Shown here piece after piece: positions 10,230 to 22,500 of a stretch of DNA of 64,000 bases. The DNA comes from Scylla paramamosain (taxonomy: Eukaryota > Arthropoda > Malacostraca > Decapoda > Portunidae). The notes under the pieces were generated by a model. It was given only the letters and a program-made list of their open reading frames with translations. It was not told where the DNA came from and did not search any database. The stretch is taken from the NCBI RefSeq assembly GCF_035594125.1, contig NW_026973669.1:2963501-3027500 (forward strand). The letters are read 5' to 3'. The position numbers and the translations under genes were made by a program. Positions within the stretch are counted from its first letter, which is position 1. Every line of letters begins with the position of its first letter.

Positions 10230-10726
10230 GTTTGTGTGCGTATGTTTGTGTGCGCATTTACTTAGCGGTGACACACAGGAGAGGAGGTAATTTCCTACTG
10301 TCCTGTCTTCATAACTGTTCTTATCCAACAGAGTGCAAAGCCTTGAATGCCGAACCACCAGCACGCAGGGGAACACCGCAGTGGATTGTTAAACGGTCAT
10401 TTACTGTGTCTTTCCATAGTCCTGCTTGTTTCTGTCTCTCTGTGTCTCTGGTTTTGGTGTCTCCCTCCCAAACATTATTTTCACAACAAGCCACAAACCA
10501 ACATCCCTTCATTAACACTTAGATACCTTAACTTAACTCACCCCCAAAATTCCCACAAACTGACTAACTTGTTTTTTGTTTATTGTTTGTTTGTTTATTT
10601 TATTTATTTTATTGATGTATTTTTTATTTGAAAGTAGCCATATTCTTAAGGTTTTTATGGTTCTGTTTATTATTGTTTGGGCTGTCCTGTGTTTGTGATT
10701 GCTGGACTCATATAGAAATGGGTAGT

Positions 10727-10778
<52 letters not shown>

Positions 10779-12257
10779 TTCTGTATTATTTTTGATGTTT
10801 TTATTATTTTGTTGTTTATTTTTGTGTTATTTATTTAGCCTGCCTGGCATACAGTTAGATTGAGTGTTATTTTGTTGTTTATTTGTTTATATTGTTTTAT
10901 TTTATTTAGTATTTGTTTAGTTAATGATTTAGTGTTATTGGTGTTTTTTGTGTTTATTTGTGTATGCAGTTTTATTTACAGCTATTTATTGATTTATTTT
11001 TATTGATGTATTTGTTTTTAGTTTAGAGTCTGGCCAACAATTACTATTTCTATATGATTACTTTTCATATTAAGGAGACTGGCCAAGGCAAAACACCCTT
11101 TGTACAGTGCAACTCCTGAAACAAAAGAGGAGAAAAATGATTGAAGTTCCTGAGGTGTCTAATACTCCTCTTTTGAGACAGGCAGCAGAGTCCCAGAGTG
11201 CACCAGTGAAGGGGTGAAACAATGACAATACTGCCTGGCTCTTGCACTAGTGAGGTGGACAGAATAGGGATGAGAATAAAGAGAAATTGTCATAGGAAAT
11301 ACAAACTGGCAGACTTTAGAGTGTAACAGTGAAGGGGTTGAAAAAGTGGAGGTACTGTTTAGCTCTTGCACTAGTGGGGTGGACAGAATAGGAGAGGATT
11401 CTTAAAAGTTTGGCATTGTTAGCTTGAAAGATTATACTTGAAAGATTATTTATTACATGTTGAAAGGACAGAATAGGGATGAAAATATATAGAAAGTCTT
11501 GTGAAGATACTGGTTAACTCTTGTACTAGTGAGGTAGACAGAATAGGAGGCCATTCTAACAAGTTTGCCAGTGTTAGTTTGAAAGGCAATACTTAAAAAA
11601 AAGACTTGTTACATATTTAAAGGACAGAATAGGGGTGAAAATAAATGAGAAGAAGTAGAAAGTCTTGTTACCAGGGGGACATGAGAAAAATTTTGGCAGT
11701 GTTAATGTGTTTGTTACCGACTTTTTTCACCTCGCATCACCTCTGTCTCTCTCCTGAACCTCTAAAAAAATATGTAGAATGCATTTAGACAAGTTAGGAA
11801 GGAGGTTAAGAGAGAGAGGTGAGATGAAGTGAGAATATTCCTATGTATTTTCTGTCATAACACCTCATATCACCTTTTGTCTCCCCTGAACCTCTAAAAA
11901 TATCAACAGTGAGACATTTAGACAAGTTAGGGAGGTGAAGAGAGAGAGAGAGGTGAGATGAAGTGACATTATTCCTGTCTCTCTCCCAGCTTAAACTTTC
12001 AAAAATATTTATAATGAGAAATGTAGACAAGTTAGAGAGGTGTAGAGAGATAGAGGTGAGATGAAGTGACATTATTGTTTTGTTTCTTGCCTAACACCTT
12101 TCTCTCTCTCCTTCTCTTGGCCTCTGCCTCCTCAAAAAGAGCCTATATTAATGAACTGGTGATGGTACAGGCCTATAATACCTTGTAACAACATTTCATC
12201 ATAAAATCTGCCAACGCTGGTTCAATTATAATCATTGTCATTCCTCATGCTAAGCTT

Positions 12258-12355
<98 letters not shown>

Positions 12356-12770
12356 TACTATTATTATTACTATTATCATTATGATGTCATGCATTAGTGT
12401 TTTCATTTGTTTCCTGCGCCGTCATTGGTGCAGGAAATATCATGATGTTTTGGTTGCAAGAGTCCATGTATATATAGATTGAGCCATCGTATTCATGTTT
12501 ATCATTGTGTGGTGTTGTAAATATACTTTATCTGTAAATAAAAAATGTATCCTATGACATTTGTTTATTTTCTTGTATGTGTGTTAGGTTAGGTTAGCAT
12601 AGTCTATATACAAGCTCTTGGCAGTGCATATATATCACAGACAGATTGTTAGACAGTAAATTAATTTGAAGTAGAACCAATTGTTGTGTGTGTGTTAGGT
12701 TAGCCTATCACACCCTTATCTTAGAAATATTCCTTTGTACATGCTTATGTACCACAGCCAGATAGACAGT
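10230..12770. other. AT-rich sequence with decayed LINE 3' ends (unit A)
   Basis: I see no further kinase exon. 10540-11040 is T- and TTTA-rich. From about 11060 to 11700 the minus strand holds two or three decayed copies of the 3' end of the LINE family seen at 50241: a readable PYSVHL..AR..QY motif and the ACTGGCCAAGG 3' UTR word. At 11750-12080 a roughly 125-bp unit with AGACAAGTTAG and GAGGTGAGATGAAGTGA is repeated three times. A long (ATT)n lies at 12258-12370. Unit B carries the same at 28020-30510. Confidence 0.6.
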
Positions 12771-12975
12771 GATTAGGGAGGTGGATGGAATAGTGGTGAA
12801 AGACTGAATATACTGGTTCACTCTTGCATTGCGGAGGTGGACAGAATAGTGGTGAAAGAGTGAATATACTGGTTGACTCTTGCATTGCGGAGGTGGACGG
12901 AATAGTGGTGAAAGAGTGAATATACTGGTTCACTCTTGCATTGGGGAGGTGGACAATAGGAGATGAAGGAGTGAA
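12770..12975. repeat. 56-bp minisatellite derived from LINE coding sequence (unit A)
   Basis: Units recur at 12781, 12837 and 12893. Each contains GAGGTGGACAGAATAG and TGGTTGACTCTTGCATT. Read on the minus strand, one unit gives YSVHLPNARVNQY-type peptides, the same as the C-terminal part of the LINE frame at 50241-50987. Unit B has about eight units (30523-30960). Confidence 0.8.
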
Positions 12976-12990
12976 GATATTGGTTAACTC

Positions 12991-13771
12991 GTTCTCTATT
13001 TTATTCGAGTTTTCATTAATTTATGGTTTAATTGTGAGTGATAGGCTAACCCTTTCACTCGTTCAGTCTTCAGTATCATTATAAACACTCTACTGTGTCT
13101 TTCGTAACTTATAATTAATTTTTAGGTTCACTTATAAACTCAATCTTCTCGTTTTCTATGATTTTATTCGAGTTTCCGTCAATTTAAAGGTTTAATTATA
13201 AGTGATAGGCTAGTTGGCGCCCGGAACCGACTCCCTCTCTCTCTCTCTCTCTCTCTTAACACCTCACAGTGCTTCAAGTGACATGTTTTCATTTCTATTC
13301 GCTTATAAACTCAATCTACCCTCGCATTTCCTGCCATATAATTAAAGTATCCGGTTGTACCCCATGGTGAGGGTCCGCTTGTTTCCACCTCCTTCACCGA
13401 GGGAGGGAGGCAGACTGCTCCTGGCGCTTTGGGATTCTTTATTTATTTATTTATTTTTTTTATTCTCTTCCTCAGTGTACCTGGGAAACACCGTGCAGTG
13501 CGGTTGTGTGTGTGTCCTCTTTTCATTTAAACACCAGGGAACGGGACCACAGAGGCACAGGAGGTCAATTAAGGTGAGTTTAGTAGTGACAGGGAGCAGA
13601 GGTCTGGCTTCAACCTACGACACTACCTGGAAAACACTGGAAATACCTGGAAAATACTTGATACTTAATAGCAAAAGGGAGAAGAGAAGAGAGAAAATAA
13701 TGCTATTTATCATGGAATAGAGGCGGACACACACACACACACACACACATACATATATACACACACACACA

Positions 13772-13828
<57 letters not shown>

Positions 13829-13940
13829 GCATACACACAGCTGAAATTAATCCATAAAATAGAGAAATAACCTTCACAACAACCAGAAATAACAAGGAAA
13901 GAGAGATAGCCAACTTTGTTTTCATCTGACCCCCCTCCCA
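12991..13940. other. Unit-A-specific sequence: duplicated AT-rich phrase, TC run, (CA)n
   Basis: Two diverged copies of a phrase with TTTTATTCGAGTTT and AAGTGATAGGCTA lie at about 12990-13065 and 13145-13215. A short (TC)n follows at 13231-13255, and (CA)n microsatellites with ATA interruptions fill 13730-13828. A 121-codon frame from about 13355 has no recognisable domain. I find no firm gene here. This segment has no equivalent after unit B. Confidence 0.5.
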
Positions 13941-14720
13941 GCCCTCCCGCGGCCGCCATGATGGATTGCCAGAATCTACCCCCGGTTCTAATATTTTTTC
14001 TATTTTCTTAACTTATATATTTAGGCTTTTTAACTTAGATTTTATGGTTTGTAAAAATATTTGGTGGTGTTTTGAGTGTTTTGCGTGCGAGTGTTAAGGG
14101 AAACATGTCGATTATGAGGTTGTTTCAGCGTAAATAAGTGTTGCTGTTTGCCGTTAAATTTTTCATACCGCCAAACATAATTTTTTATTTCAGCCGCTTG
14201 GCAAGATTTTATGGGCTCAAAAAATCGTTTATTGTTTTTTAAATGTGTTGTGATGCTTTTGAGTGAAATACGTGGACTTTTAGAGGGGTTTTAGGCCCGT
14301 TGAAAACTCAAAATGTTGACATTTTTAAATTATTTATTTATTTATTTCAGCTTCCGGTTAACTTCTGATTGTTTGTAAAAATAGTTTCGATTTTTTAAAG
14401 TGTATTGTGTTCGTGATAAATGAGATTTGTGGACTTTGGAATGTTTTTTTTTTATCGTGTTTGTTCGAACACTTTTTCATATAGTTATTTAAATATAGCT
14501 TTATTATTACTGAAGCTTGGAATATTTTTATATGTCAAGAATTAATCTAAAATTATGCCCTTTCATAATATGTAAAGCATTCCGGCCTAGCTCCATTTTT
14601 GCGAGGGGTCATTTTCAAAATCATTCGCGTGACGTAAATATGGCGTGACGTCATCAGCCGCCTTCATCTGGGGACCGAGACCTGGACCTTCCCACCTCCC
14701 AGTGCCCTTCCATCAGTGTT
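13940..14720 (+). promoter_or_regulatory. GC-rich promoter-like block with CRE and YY1-like motif, diverged copy 1
   Basis: It contains CCGCCATGATGG (13953-13964), resembling a YY1/initiator-type element, and the palindromic CRE TGACGTCA (14646-14653). In between are long AT-rich phrases such as TTTTATGGTTTGTAAAAATA. A block with the same words in the same order lies at 32020-32885. Conservation of the promoter-type words in otherwise diverged DNA suggests a control region. No TATA box or transcription start can be fixed from sequence alone. Confidence 0.4.
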
Positions 14721-15039
14721 TAGTGTAATTTCCTATATTTTCCAGCTGTTTTCATGCATAGAGAAGAATAGAAAGAGGAGGAAAGAAGGAGAAATGAAGA
14801 AGGAGGAAAAAGAAGAAGGAAGGGAAGGAGGAAGACGAGAAGGAAAAGAGGAAATATTAAGAAGACAATATTTTCACTGAATTTCCAGCGTTTTAAAGGT
14901 AAGCAAAAGTAGTTGTAGTAGCAGTAGCAGTAGTAGTAGTAGTAGTGGTGGTGGTGGTGGTGGTGGTGTAGCAGCCTTGTTATAATATAAGATGAAGTGT
15001 TTTGAGTTAAATACGCAATTTTTTTTCTAGGCATTTTGA

Positions 15040-16251
15040 AATAGAAGTGAGAGTTTTTGGTGTTTTGAAAGGGAATATTCGTGCTTGCAGTGTTTTTTTT
15101 AAAGTGAATTCTTCGTTTCTGTGGCGTTTTAAAAAGGCAGGGGATGTTTTTTTTTTTTTTTTTTTTGTATTTTTTGTGTGTTTTTTTAAGATTTTCGTGT
15201 TTTTCAAGTTTGTTTGGGTAGAAATTGTTATTTTTTCGCTGTCTGGGTAGTTGTGTGTCTCTTTTTTAAGTATTTTTGGCTAGAAATGTGTGTTTTTTGG
15301 GTGTTTTGGAAGCAAATTATATGTTTTTTTCGGTGTTTTTGTGTAGAAGTAAGTGTTTCTTGGGTGTTTTGAAAGGAGAATGTGTTTTTTTTATTGTTTT
15401 TGGTTTGGAAAAGTGTGTTTTTGGGTGTTTTGAAAGGAAATTACATGTTTTTCAGTGTTTTTTGGGCATAAATAAGTGTTTTTTGGGGTGTTATGAAAGG
15501 AAATCGCATGTTTTTCAGTGTTTTTGGGTAGAAATGTGTGTTTTTTTGGGTTTTGAAAGGAAATTAAGTGTTATTTAAGTGTTTTTGACTAGAAATGTGT
15601 GTTTTTTGGTGTGTTGAAAGGAAATCGCATGTTTTTCAGTGTTTGGGTAGAAATCTATGTTTTTTTGGGTGTTTTGAAAGGAAATCACGTGTTTTTTCAG
15701 TTTTTTTTTGCGTAGAAATTAATGTTTTTGAGTTATTTCTGACCGGTAATCAGTGTTTTCTTTGGGTACTGTTAATAGAAATAGCTGTTCTGGGACGATT
15801 TTGTGTTTTTTTGAGTATTAAAAGGAGAAAAATAGTGTTGCTAGATGTTATTGGGCAGGAAAATTTGTGTTTCTAGGTGTTTTTGGGGAGGAAAATTGTG
15901 CTAGATGTTTTGGGGAGGAAAATTGTGTTTGTAGGTGTTCTTGGAAGGAGGAAAAATGTGCTTCTAGGTGTTTTGAGGGAGTAAAATTGTGTTTCTGGGT
16001 GTTTTTGGGGAGGAAAATTGTGTTTCTAGGTGTTTTTGGGGAGGAAAATTGTGTTTCTGGGTATTTTTGGGGAGGAAAATTGTGCTTCTAGGTGTTCTTG
16101 GGAGGATAATTGTGTTTCTAGATGATTTTGGGGAGTAAAATTGTTTCTGGGTGTTTTTGGGGAGGAAAATTGTGTTTCTAGGTGTTTTTGGGGAGGAAAA
16201 TTGTGCTTCTGGATGTTTTTGGGGAGGAAAAATGTGTTTCTAGGTGTTTCT

Positions 16252-16283
<32 letters not shown>

Positions 16284-16311
16284 GCCTTGTCTTTCGTTGT
16301 ACATATGCTTA

Positions 16312-16374
<63 letters not shown>

Positions 16375-16405
16375 GCCTTGTCTTTCGTTGTACATATGCT
16401 TATGC

Positions 16406-16436
<31 letters not shown>

Positions 16437-16440
16437 ATAA
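15040..16440. repeat. G/T-rich degenerate minisatellite passing into a (TG)n composite
   Basis: At 15050-15720 a loose 60-75 bp unit with GTGTTTTTGGGTGTTTTGAAA recurs about ten times. From 15880 to 16250 a tighter unit of about 32-34 bp (TGTGTTTCTAGGTGTTTTTG plus GGGAGGAAAAT) recurs about eleven times. The tract then becomes (TG)n broken by two copies of TTGCCTTGTCTTTCGTTGTA, the same insert that makes the 32.9-33.96 kb satellite. Long frames here are repeat artefacts. Confidence 0.8.
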
Positions 16441-16782
16441 AACGTAGGCGCGCGTACATTTGTGTTGCAGTGGTTTGAGTGTGTTTTGGGGAAGTTTTGG
16501 TGTGTGTTGGTGTGATTATTTTGGGGTTTGGGAATTGTGTAATGATGCTGGCGATAGTTATGGGGGGGTGTCAGGCTAGATGCAGGATGCTTGCGCTAAC
16601 ACGACAGATTTTAAGGTGTTTTGGGAAGGAGGTGTTGTATAAGACGTGTGTGAGGGGTGTTGTAATGTGCGTTGTGATATATGAAGCTATTAGATGCAAG
16701 TGTGGGGCCAGCAAAATGAAGTTAACAAACAGGCCTAACACTAATAAAATGACTCACACTAATTATATCGTAGGTATTGGCT

Positions 16783-17108
<326 letters not shown>

Positions 17109-17144
17109 TTATATAAGCACAACAAGAGACTTTATTGAGTCCAA

Positions 17145-17530
17145 TGTGCCAAGCTTCTCGGAGTCACGGTGGACGACCAGCTGACCTGGAAGCAGCATGT
17201 CGCCAGCACCGTGAGATCAGCTACCTACAGGCTGTACATGCTGCGCAGACTCAGGTCGCTGGGGACGCCGACAGATGAGTTAAGGGGGGTGTACCTTACC
17301 TTCATCCTCCCCAAACTCATGTACGCCTCCCCAGCGTGGTCCTCCTCCCTCACACACACTCAACAGCTACAGCTAGAGAGTGTGCAGAAAAGGGCGTGCA
17401 GGGTCATCCTTGGCCCTGCATACACCACCTATGAAGAAGCCCTGACCACCCTGAGTCTGTCCAGAATATCCACCAGGCACCGAGAGGCTCTGGAGAAGTT
17501 TGGGAGGGGACTAATGCATCATACCGTTTA
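17145..17530 (+). pseudogene. LINE reverse-transcriptase C-terminal fragment
   Basis: One open frame of about 128 codons reads [17 protein letters not shown]..., LRRLRSLG, LPKLMYASPAWSSSLT and QLESVQKRACRVILG, the thumb/connection region of jockey/RTE-like reverse transcriptases. Catalytic motifs are absent. It is cut at the left by (AT)n and at the right by (ATT)n. It is distinct from the LINEs at 1727 and 50241. Confidence 0.8.
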
Positions 17531-17555
17531 TTATTATTATTATTATTATTATTAG

Positions 17556-17718
17556 GTGGGGACGAAATACACCACGGAACAGTACAGCAAGACAGTCGTT
17601 CCTGGTGCGGCTGATGCGTTTGAGCATGTCCAGCGATGCGGAGGTGCGGCAGACAGTGCAACACATCCTGCACACACTGCTCCACCGGCACCACAATGCT
17701 CATTACCTGGCCAAACCT
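17556..17718 (+). CDS. Possible EFR3-like exon (partial)
   Basis: After an ATTAG acceptor that ends an (ATT)n run, one frame is open and GC-rich to a possible donor at 17719. Its peptide has SFLVRLMRLSMSSDAEVRQTV-like helix character followed by HILHTLLHRHHN. This resembles, from memory, the helical-repeat segment of EFR3 (plasma-membrane scaffold for PI4KIIIalpha), where E-x-R-Q-x-V then IL-x-x-L-x-DRH occurs. No neighbouring exon of that gene is in the window, and the resemblance is short. It ends 125 bp before the start of unit B. It could be an isolated exon copy. Confidence 0.33.
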
Positions 17719-17746
17719 ACGTCACTGTCTGGGTCCTTCATTGTTT

Positions 17747-17791
<45 letters not shown>

Positions 17792-19571
17792 CTTTTATGT
17801 GTGTTGTGTGAGTGTCTGTTTTCTTCTCTTCTTCTTCTTCTGTAGTGCTGGGAAATTAATTATGTATATTTCTACTTTTTTCCTAGTCTAAGGCCCATGT
17901 AATGTGCGAAGATGACCAGAATCTCAGTACCATGTGACTAACCCCCCCCCCCCCCCTTCCCCTCCTCTCCTCAGTGTCCTTTTGTCCTTGCTTTCCACCC
18001 CCCCCCCCCTCAGCGTCACTGTGTTGACCACTTCTATAACAAAATTTACCCCGTGAATAAACGTAATTTCTCTTGCTTGGCCAGGTTATAGAGGCGAATT
18101 TTTCACCTAATCCCAGAGAATGGGGAGCCCTTAATACGATAAAATTAATTCTATAATGGTAAGGTCTTAAACCAGCTCAAACAAATCCCAGATAATTACG
18201 CCGCGCCAATGAGGTTGACGAATCTAATAAGTCTTCTTTGCTTCGCATCCCTGTCACCCCTGTTGCTACGCAAGCCGGGAAGAGATACCAGACTTTGACT
18301 AATTCCCCAATTGATTTCAAAAGTCCATTGAATTAAACTTCTTAAAGTAACAACTATAAAGTAAACAGTAACTTAATTATTCATATTTTTCATCCCTGAA
18401 CTCACAACCTAGTCGCCCCCCCCCCCACTAAAAACAAAATTATAACTTAATAAATTTCCCCATTGGAAACCTTTATCTTTAATTTCCCGCCGATTTCCTC
18501 AAGCAAAGCCAGACCCTCTTGGATTCCCCTCAGGTGAGCATGCAGTCTGATAATCTCCTCCTCCATTTCCTGTAATATTAAGTAAGTGTTTGTTTAACAA
18601 TAATTTTACTAAAGCAGACTCTCTTGGATTCCCCTCAGACCCTCTTGGATTTCTCTCAGATATTCCTGTTGATAAACTATTTCTGAGTGGATAGATATTC
18701 GCATTTTTTCGTCTTTTTTGTTGGTTTTCACCACGTGACTAGCGAAACCACCTGGTTCGAGATCACCGTGTGAGACTGTCCTCAGGTCTATACATACTTT
18801 TTGATTATATTTGTTATTTATTTATTTATTCTCTGGTCTCCCCCGCAATTCAGTAGTCGCGAAAATACCTCCATCGTAGTTTTTATGTAATTGAAGAGTA
18901 CGCTACCATTTATTTTGTATTTCTGAATTATGTAACAAGAGTACGCTACCATTTATTTTGTATTTCTGAATTCCTTTCTTTTTATTATTATTATTTCGGA
19001 TTATTCCATTATTTATTAAAAATCATAAAAGTGTCAGTATTTGTATTTCTCTTAATCCAGTGATAGGATTTGTAATTACCGTCTGCCACAAGGGATTTTT
19101 TTTTTTTTTCGTGGGCACTAAACTTCTTCATTCTTTGTATGTTCCTTCTCTTTCTTCTCACTGTTTTCTGTATTGTCTGTGTCTTTTCTTCTCTTTCTTA
19201 TTTCCTGTATACCATATTATGTGCACGTGTGTGTGTGCACGTGTGTTTGTGTGACAGTGCTTTGGTTTTTCTTACAGATTCATTTGTTTATTTGTTGCAA
19301 TGTGTTTTTAATGAATAGACCGGAGGTCCTACCCTGCAGTTTTACCAAAAAAAGGGAGAAAGAACAAAAGAAAATTAAGAAGCAATAAAAAAAAAAAATG
19401 TTTAGAGTGCCGTTAGAAAAGTAGAAAAACAAGGCAAGATTTTCGCGGGCACCGGGCAGAGAGAGAGAGAGAGAGAGAGAGGATTACTCTACACAAACAA
19501 TTCTGTGCTCTCACTCCTAAGACAAGCAGGCACGCCCACACACTGCCACTCCCTGCACGCCCACGCACGCA

Positions 19572-22500
19572 TTGCCCAGAGAACAAAACCATGAAAACTC
19601 AACTGACCTTGTAGTGAATTCAGTTAAAGATAATCTGCACATCAATTTAAGTCATGCTGACATCAATGTTGCTCACAGGTTAGGTTCAAAAAGTCAAAAC
19701 AAAGAGAGACCAATTATTGTAAAGCTGCTAAATAGATCAAAGAAGGCAGAAATAATGGATGCCTGTGTAAAAGTTCAACCTAGCCTCTATATTAATGAAA
19801 GTCTCACTCCAAAACGACGCAACATCTTCAATACAGTTTGGGGTATCAGGAAAAAAAACAAGGAGCTTTTCCAACAGTGCTACACAAGGGATGGAAAGAT
19901 CTTTGTTAAATTAAAAACATCTAGTCAAAAACACATGATAACCACTGAACAGTCTTTGAACATTTTCCTAGATAAATATCCTGTTCTGACCCAGTCTTAA
20001 ATGTGCTCTCAACTCAACATGATGCAATATTTCCTGCCAAACATTCTAGATATCTTTATGTCTATTTAATTTATATATATAATGTATTCATTATCCTTTC
20101 CTGTGTATATATTTTATATGTCATATCCTATGCATGTCTCCAACTTATTATTATTCATCTTAATTTTTTCTAGATTTCATCATATGAAACTTTCTTTTAT
20201 CATCTACTACTTTGCCTATTTATCTATTACTTTGCCAATATCTTGGGTATGAAGCTTTATTCTATCATCTTTACTTTGCCAATATCTTGAACATTTATAG
20301 TTTTATCAACTTAATCCTTTTGATCACCAAATTCTGCAAACATTTTGCAATCTACCTTCCACCCTTCTTATGACATACTCGTACCTGGTAAGCCTTCCAA
20401 TTTCTTTTTATTTAATTTTTATTTTAATTTTTTATTTTGTATTTCCTTATTCTTTGATTATTCTTCTCTATCTCTACTTATCATATCCTTCCTTTCCTCT
20501 CCCTTAAACTTTTCCAAATCCCTTCCACTCCCTCCTCCCTCTCTGCTACCCATACTTGCCCCCTTTTCTACTAGCCTTTCTTTAATTCCCCTTTCTATAT
20601 CATGAACTTTACTAGTGAGAATCTCCTCAATACACTTTTCAACGACTTAGAAGACAACAATGAATCTGATAGCATCGGCATAGAAATAATAAATTCCATG
20701 TACTTATCTCTTGAGTTAGATGATATCTGTAATTATCATGACCTTACCTCATACATGAATGTTATACCAAGAAGTAGCGCTGACTATATCAATATTCTCC
20801 ATACAAATGCCCGCTCACTAAACAAAAATTATGACCAAGTAATCTCTTTTATCAAATCTCTTCCCAAACTCCCTGATATCTTATGTATAAGTGAAACCTG
20901 GCTCAATGCAAATAATGTTCACCTTCACGAAATTGATGGCTATAAGTCATATCATGTTCACAGGCCTTTATACTCTCCAGGTGGGGGTGTTGCAATTTAT
21001 GTAAATATTGACCTACAAAGTGAAATTATTAAGGATTTTTGCATGTGTGATGAAAATGCTGAACTATGTAGTGTGAAAATTATTCTACCTACTATCTCCT
21101 ACTCTGTTTCTTGTATTTACAGACCAAATAGTAAACATGCTAAAGTAAATGAATTTAATGCATATATTGATAATCTTCTTTCAAATAACTTTTTCACAAA
21201 CAACAGGAATATACTCATAGGTGACTTCAATATAAACCTTCTTGAACATGTGTCACACCCTCCTACTAACTCTTTCATTACAACTATGCAATCAAACAAT
21301 TACTTCCCACATATATCTCGACCAACAAGATTTTCAGACATAAATACAACTGCAGCCCCATCTTTATTGGATCACGTCTGGACAAACTTCAATGAACCAG
21401 TCTCTTCTGGAATTTTCCACTTTCCTATCAGTGACCACCTTCCAGTGTTTATCAATATTCCAGTCTCTGATAAAGTGTGCAATATTCACCACAAAGTTGA
21501 TTTTAGGCTACAAAATAGAGTAAATCGGTTGAAATTCACACAGACCCTATCAAATACAGACTGGAATCTCTACCTCACTAGCAGTGACACAAACACAAAC
21601 TGCGACATATTTCTGGATAAATTATATAAAATATACTATTCCTGCTTCCCCAAAATAACCAAAACTATCACATCCAAAAGACTGAGTAAGCCTTGGTTAA
21701 CACAGGGGTTAATAAATTCAACAAAACATAAATATCAGCTGTACAAACTATACAAACTAGGGTCAATTACAATGGACCACTACAAACATTACAGAAATTA
21801 TCTAAATAACTTAATAAAACGCAAAAAATCTGAATATTACCTACAAAGGTTTGCAAATTTTAGACTTAACACAAAAAAAGTTTGGGAACTAATTACCGAA
21901 ATAGAAAACATTAATAATAATAACAAGACGGTCTCCCACACACTACACTATAATGACACAGTCCTGCACACTCCACATGAAATTTCAAATGCATTCAACA
22001 CCTATTTTTCACAAATTGCACCTCAACTTAGCTCCCAGCTTCCTAGAGCTCAAAACTCACACATTTCTTATCTCAGAGGTAATTTCCTAAATTCCATGAA
22101 TATTCCCATAGTGACAGGAAATGACATAGTAAAAGCTATTTCTGCCTTAAAAAATAAAAAATGCCCTACGGATGAAATACCTGTGAAAATAATCAAAGAG
22201 AACAAAAATCTTCTAGCAGAGCCACTCTCAAAATTATTCAATGATTCAATAAAAGATGGAGTTTTCCCTAATAGATTCAAGCTGGCAAAAATTATCCCTA
22301 TCCATAAATCGGGAAGTAAAACTAATATCTCAAACTACCGACCAATCTCTATTTTACCAGTGTTCTCTAAAATATTTGAAATCATTATGAAGAACTTCCT
22401 CATGAACTACCTCAATTCACAAAAACTCTTAAATAATAGGCAATTTGGTTTCCGTCCCGGACTAAATACTTTTGACGCTATAAATGTGTTTACCTCTGAC

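Larger units (their letters stand above)
1..12990. repeat. Segmental duplication, unit A
   Basis: This block recurs in the same orientation at 17844-30954 with the same gene and repeat order. The LINE open reading frames, zinc-finger ORF and kinase exons match almost base for base. Differences are mostly repeat lengths: four versus five copies of a 98-bp unit, ten versus nine serines in the zinc-finger poly-Ser run, a much longer (GA)n and (TG)n near 9.4-9.7 kb here, and three or four versus eight copies of a 56-bp unit at the right end. The match begins at the first base of the window, so the true left edge may lie outside. It ends after the motif GGTTAACTC at 12990. A recent tandem duplication and an assembly that joined two haplotypes both fit. 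Confidence 0.93.

Noticed and set aside
10321..10420. Third PERK-like exon after 10220
   Set aside because: An AACAG acceptor at about 10331 precedes open sequence, but the peptide shows no PERK kinase motif, so it was not called.
13214..13236. TTGGCGCCCGGAACCGACTC as a retroviral-type primer-binding site
   Set aside because: It resembles a tRNA-primer site, but no LTR ends, gag/pol motifs or polypurine tract were found around it.
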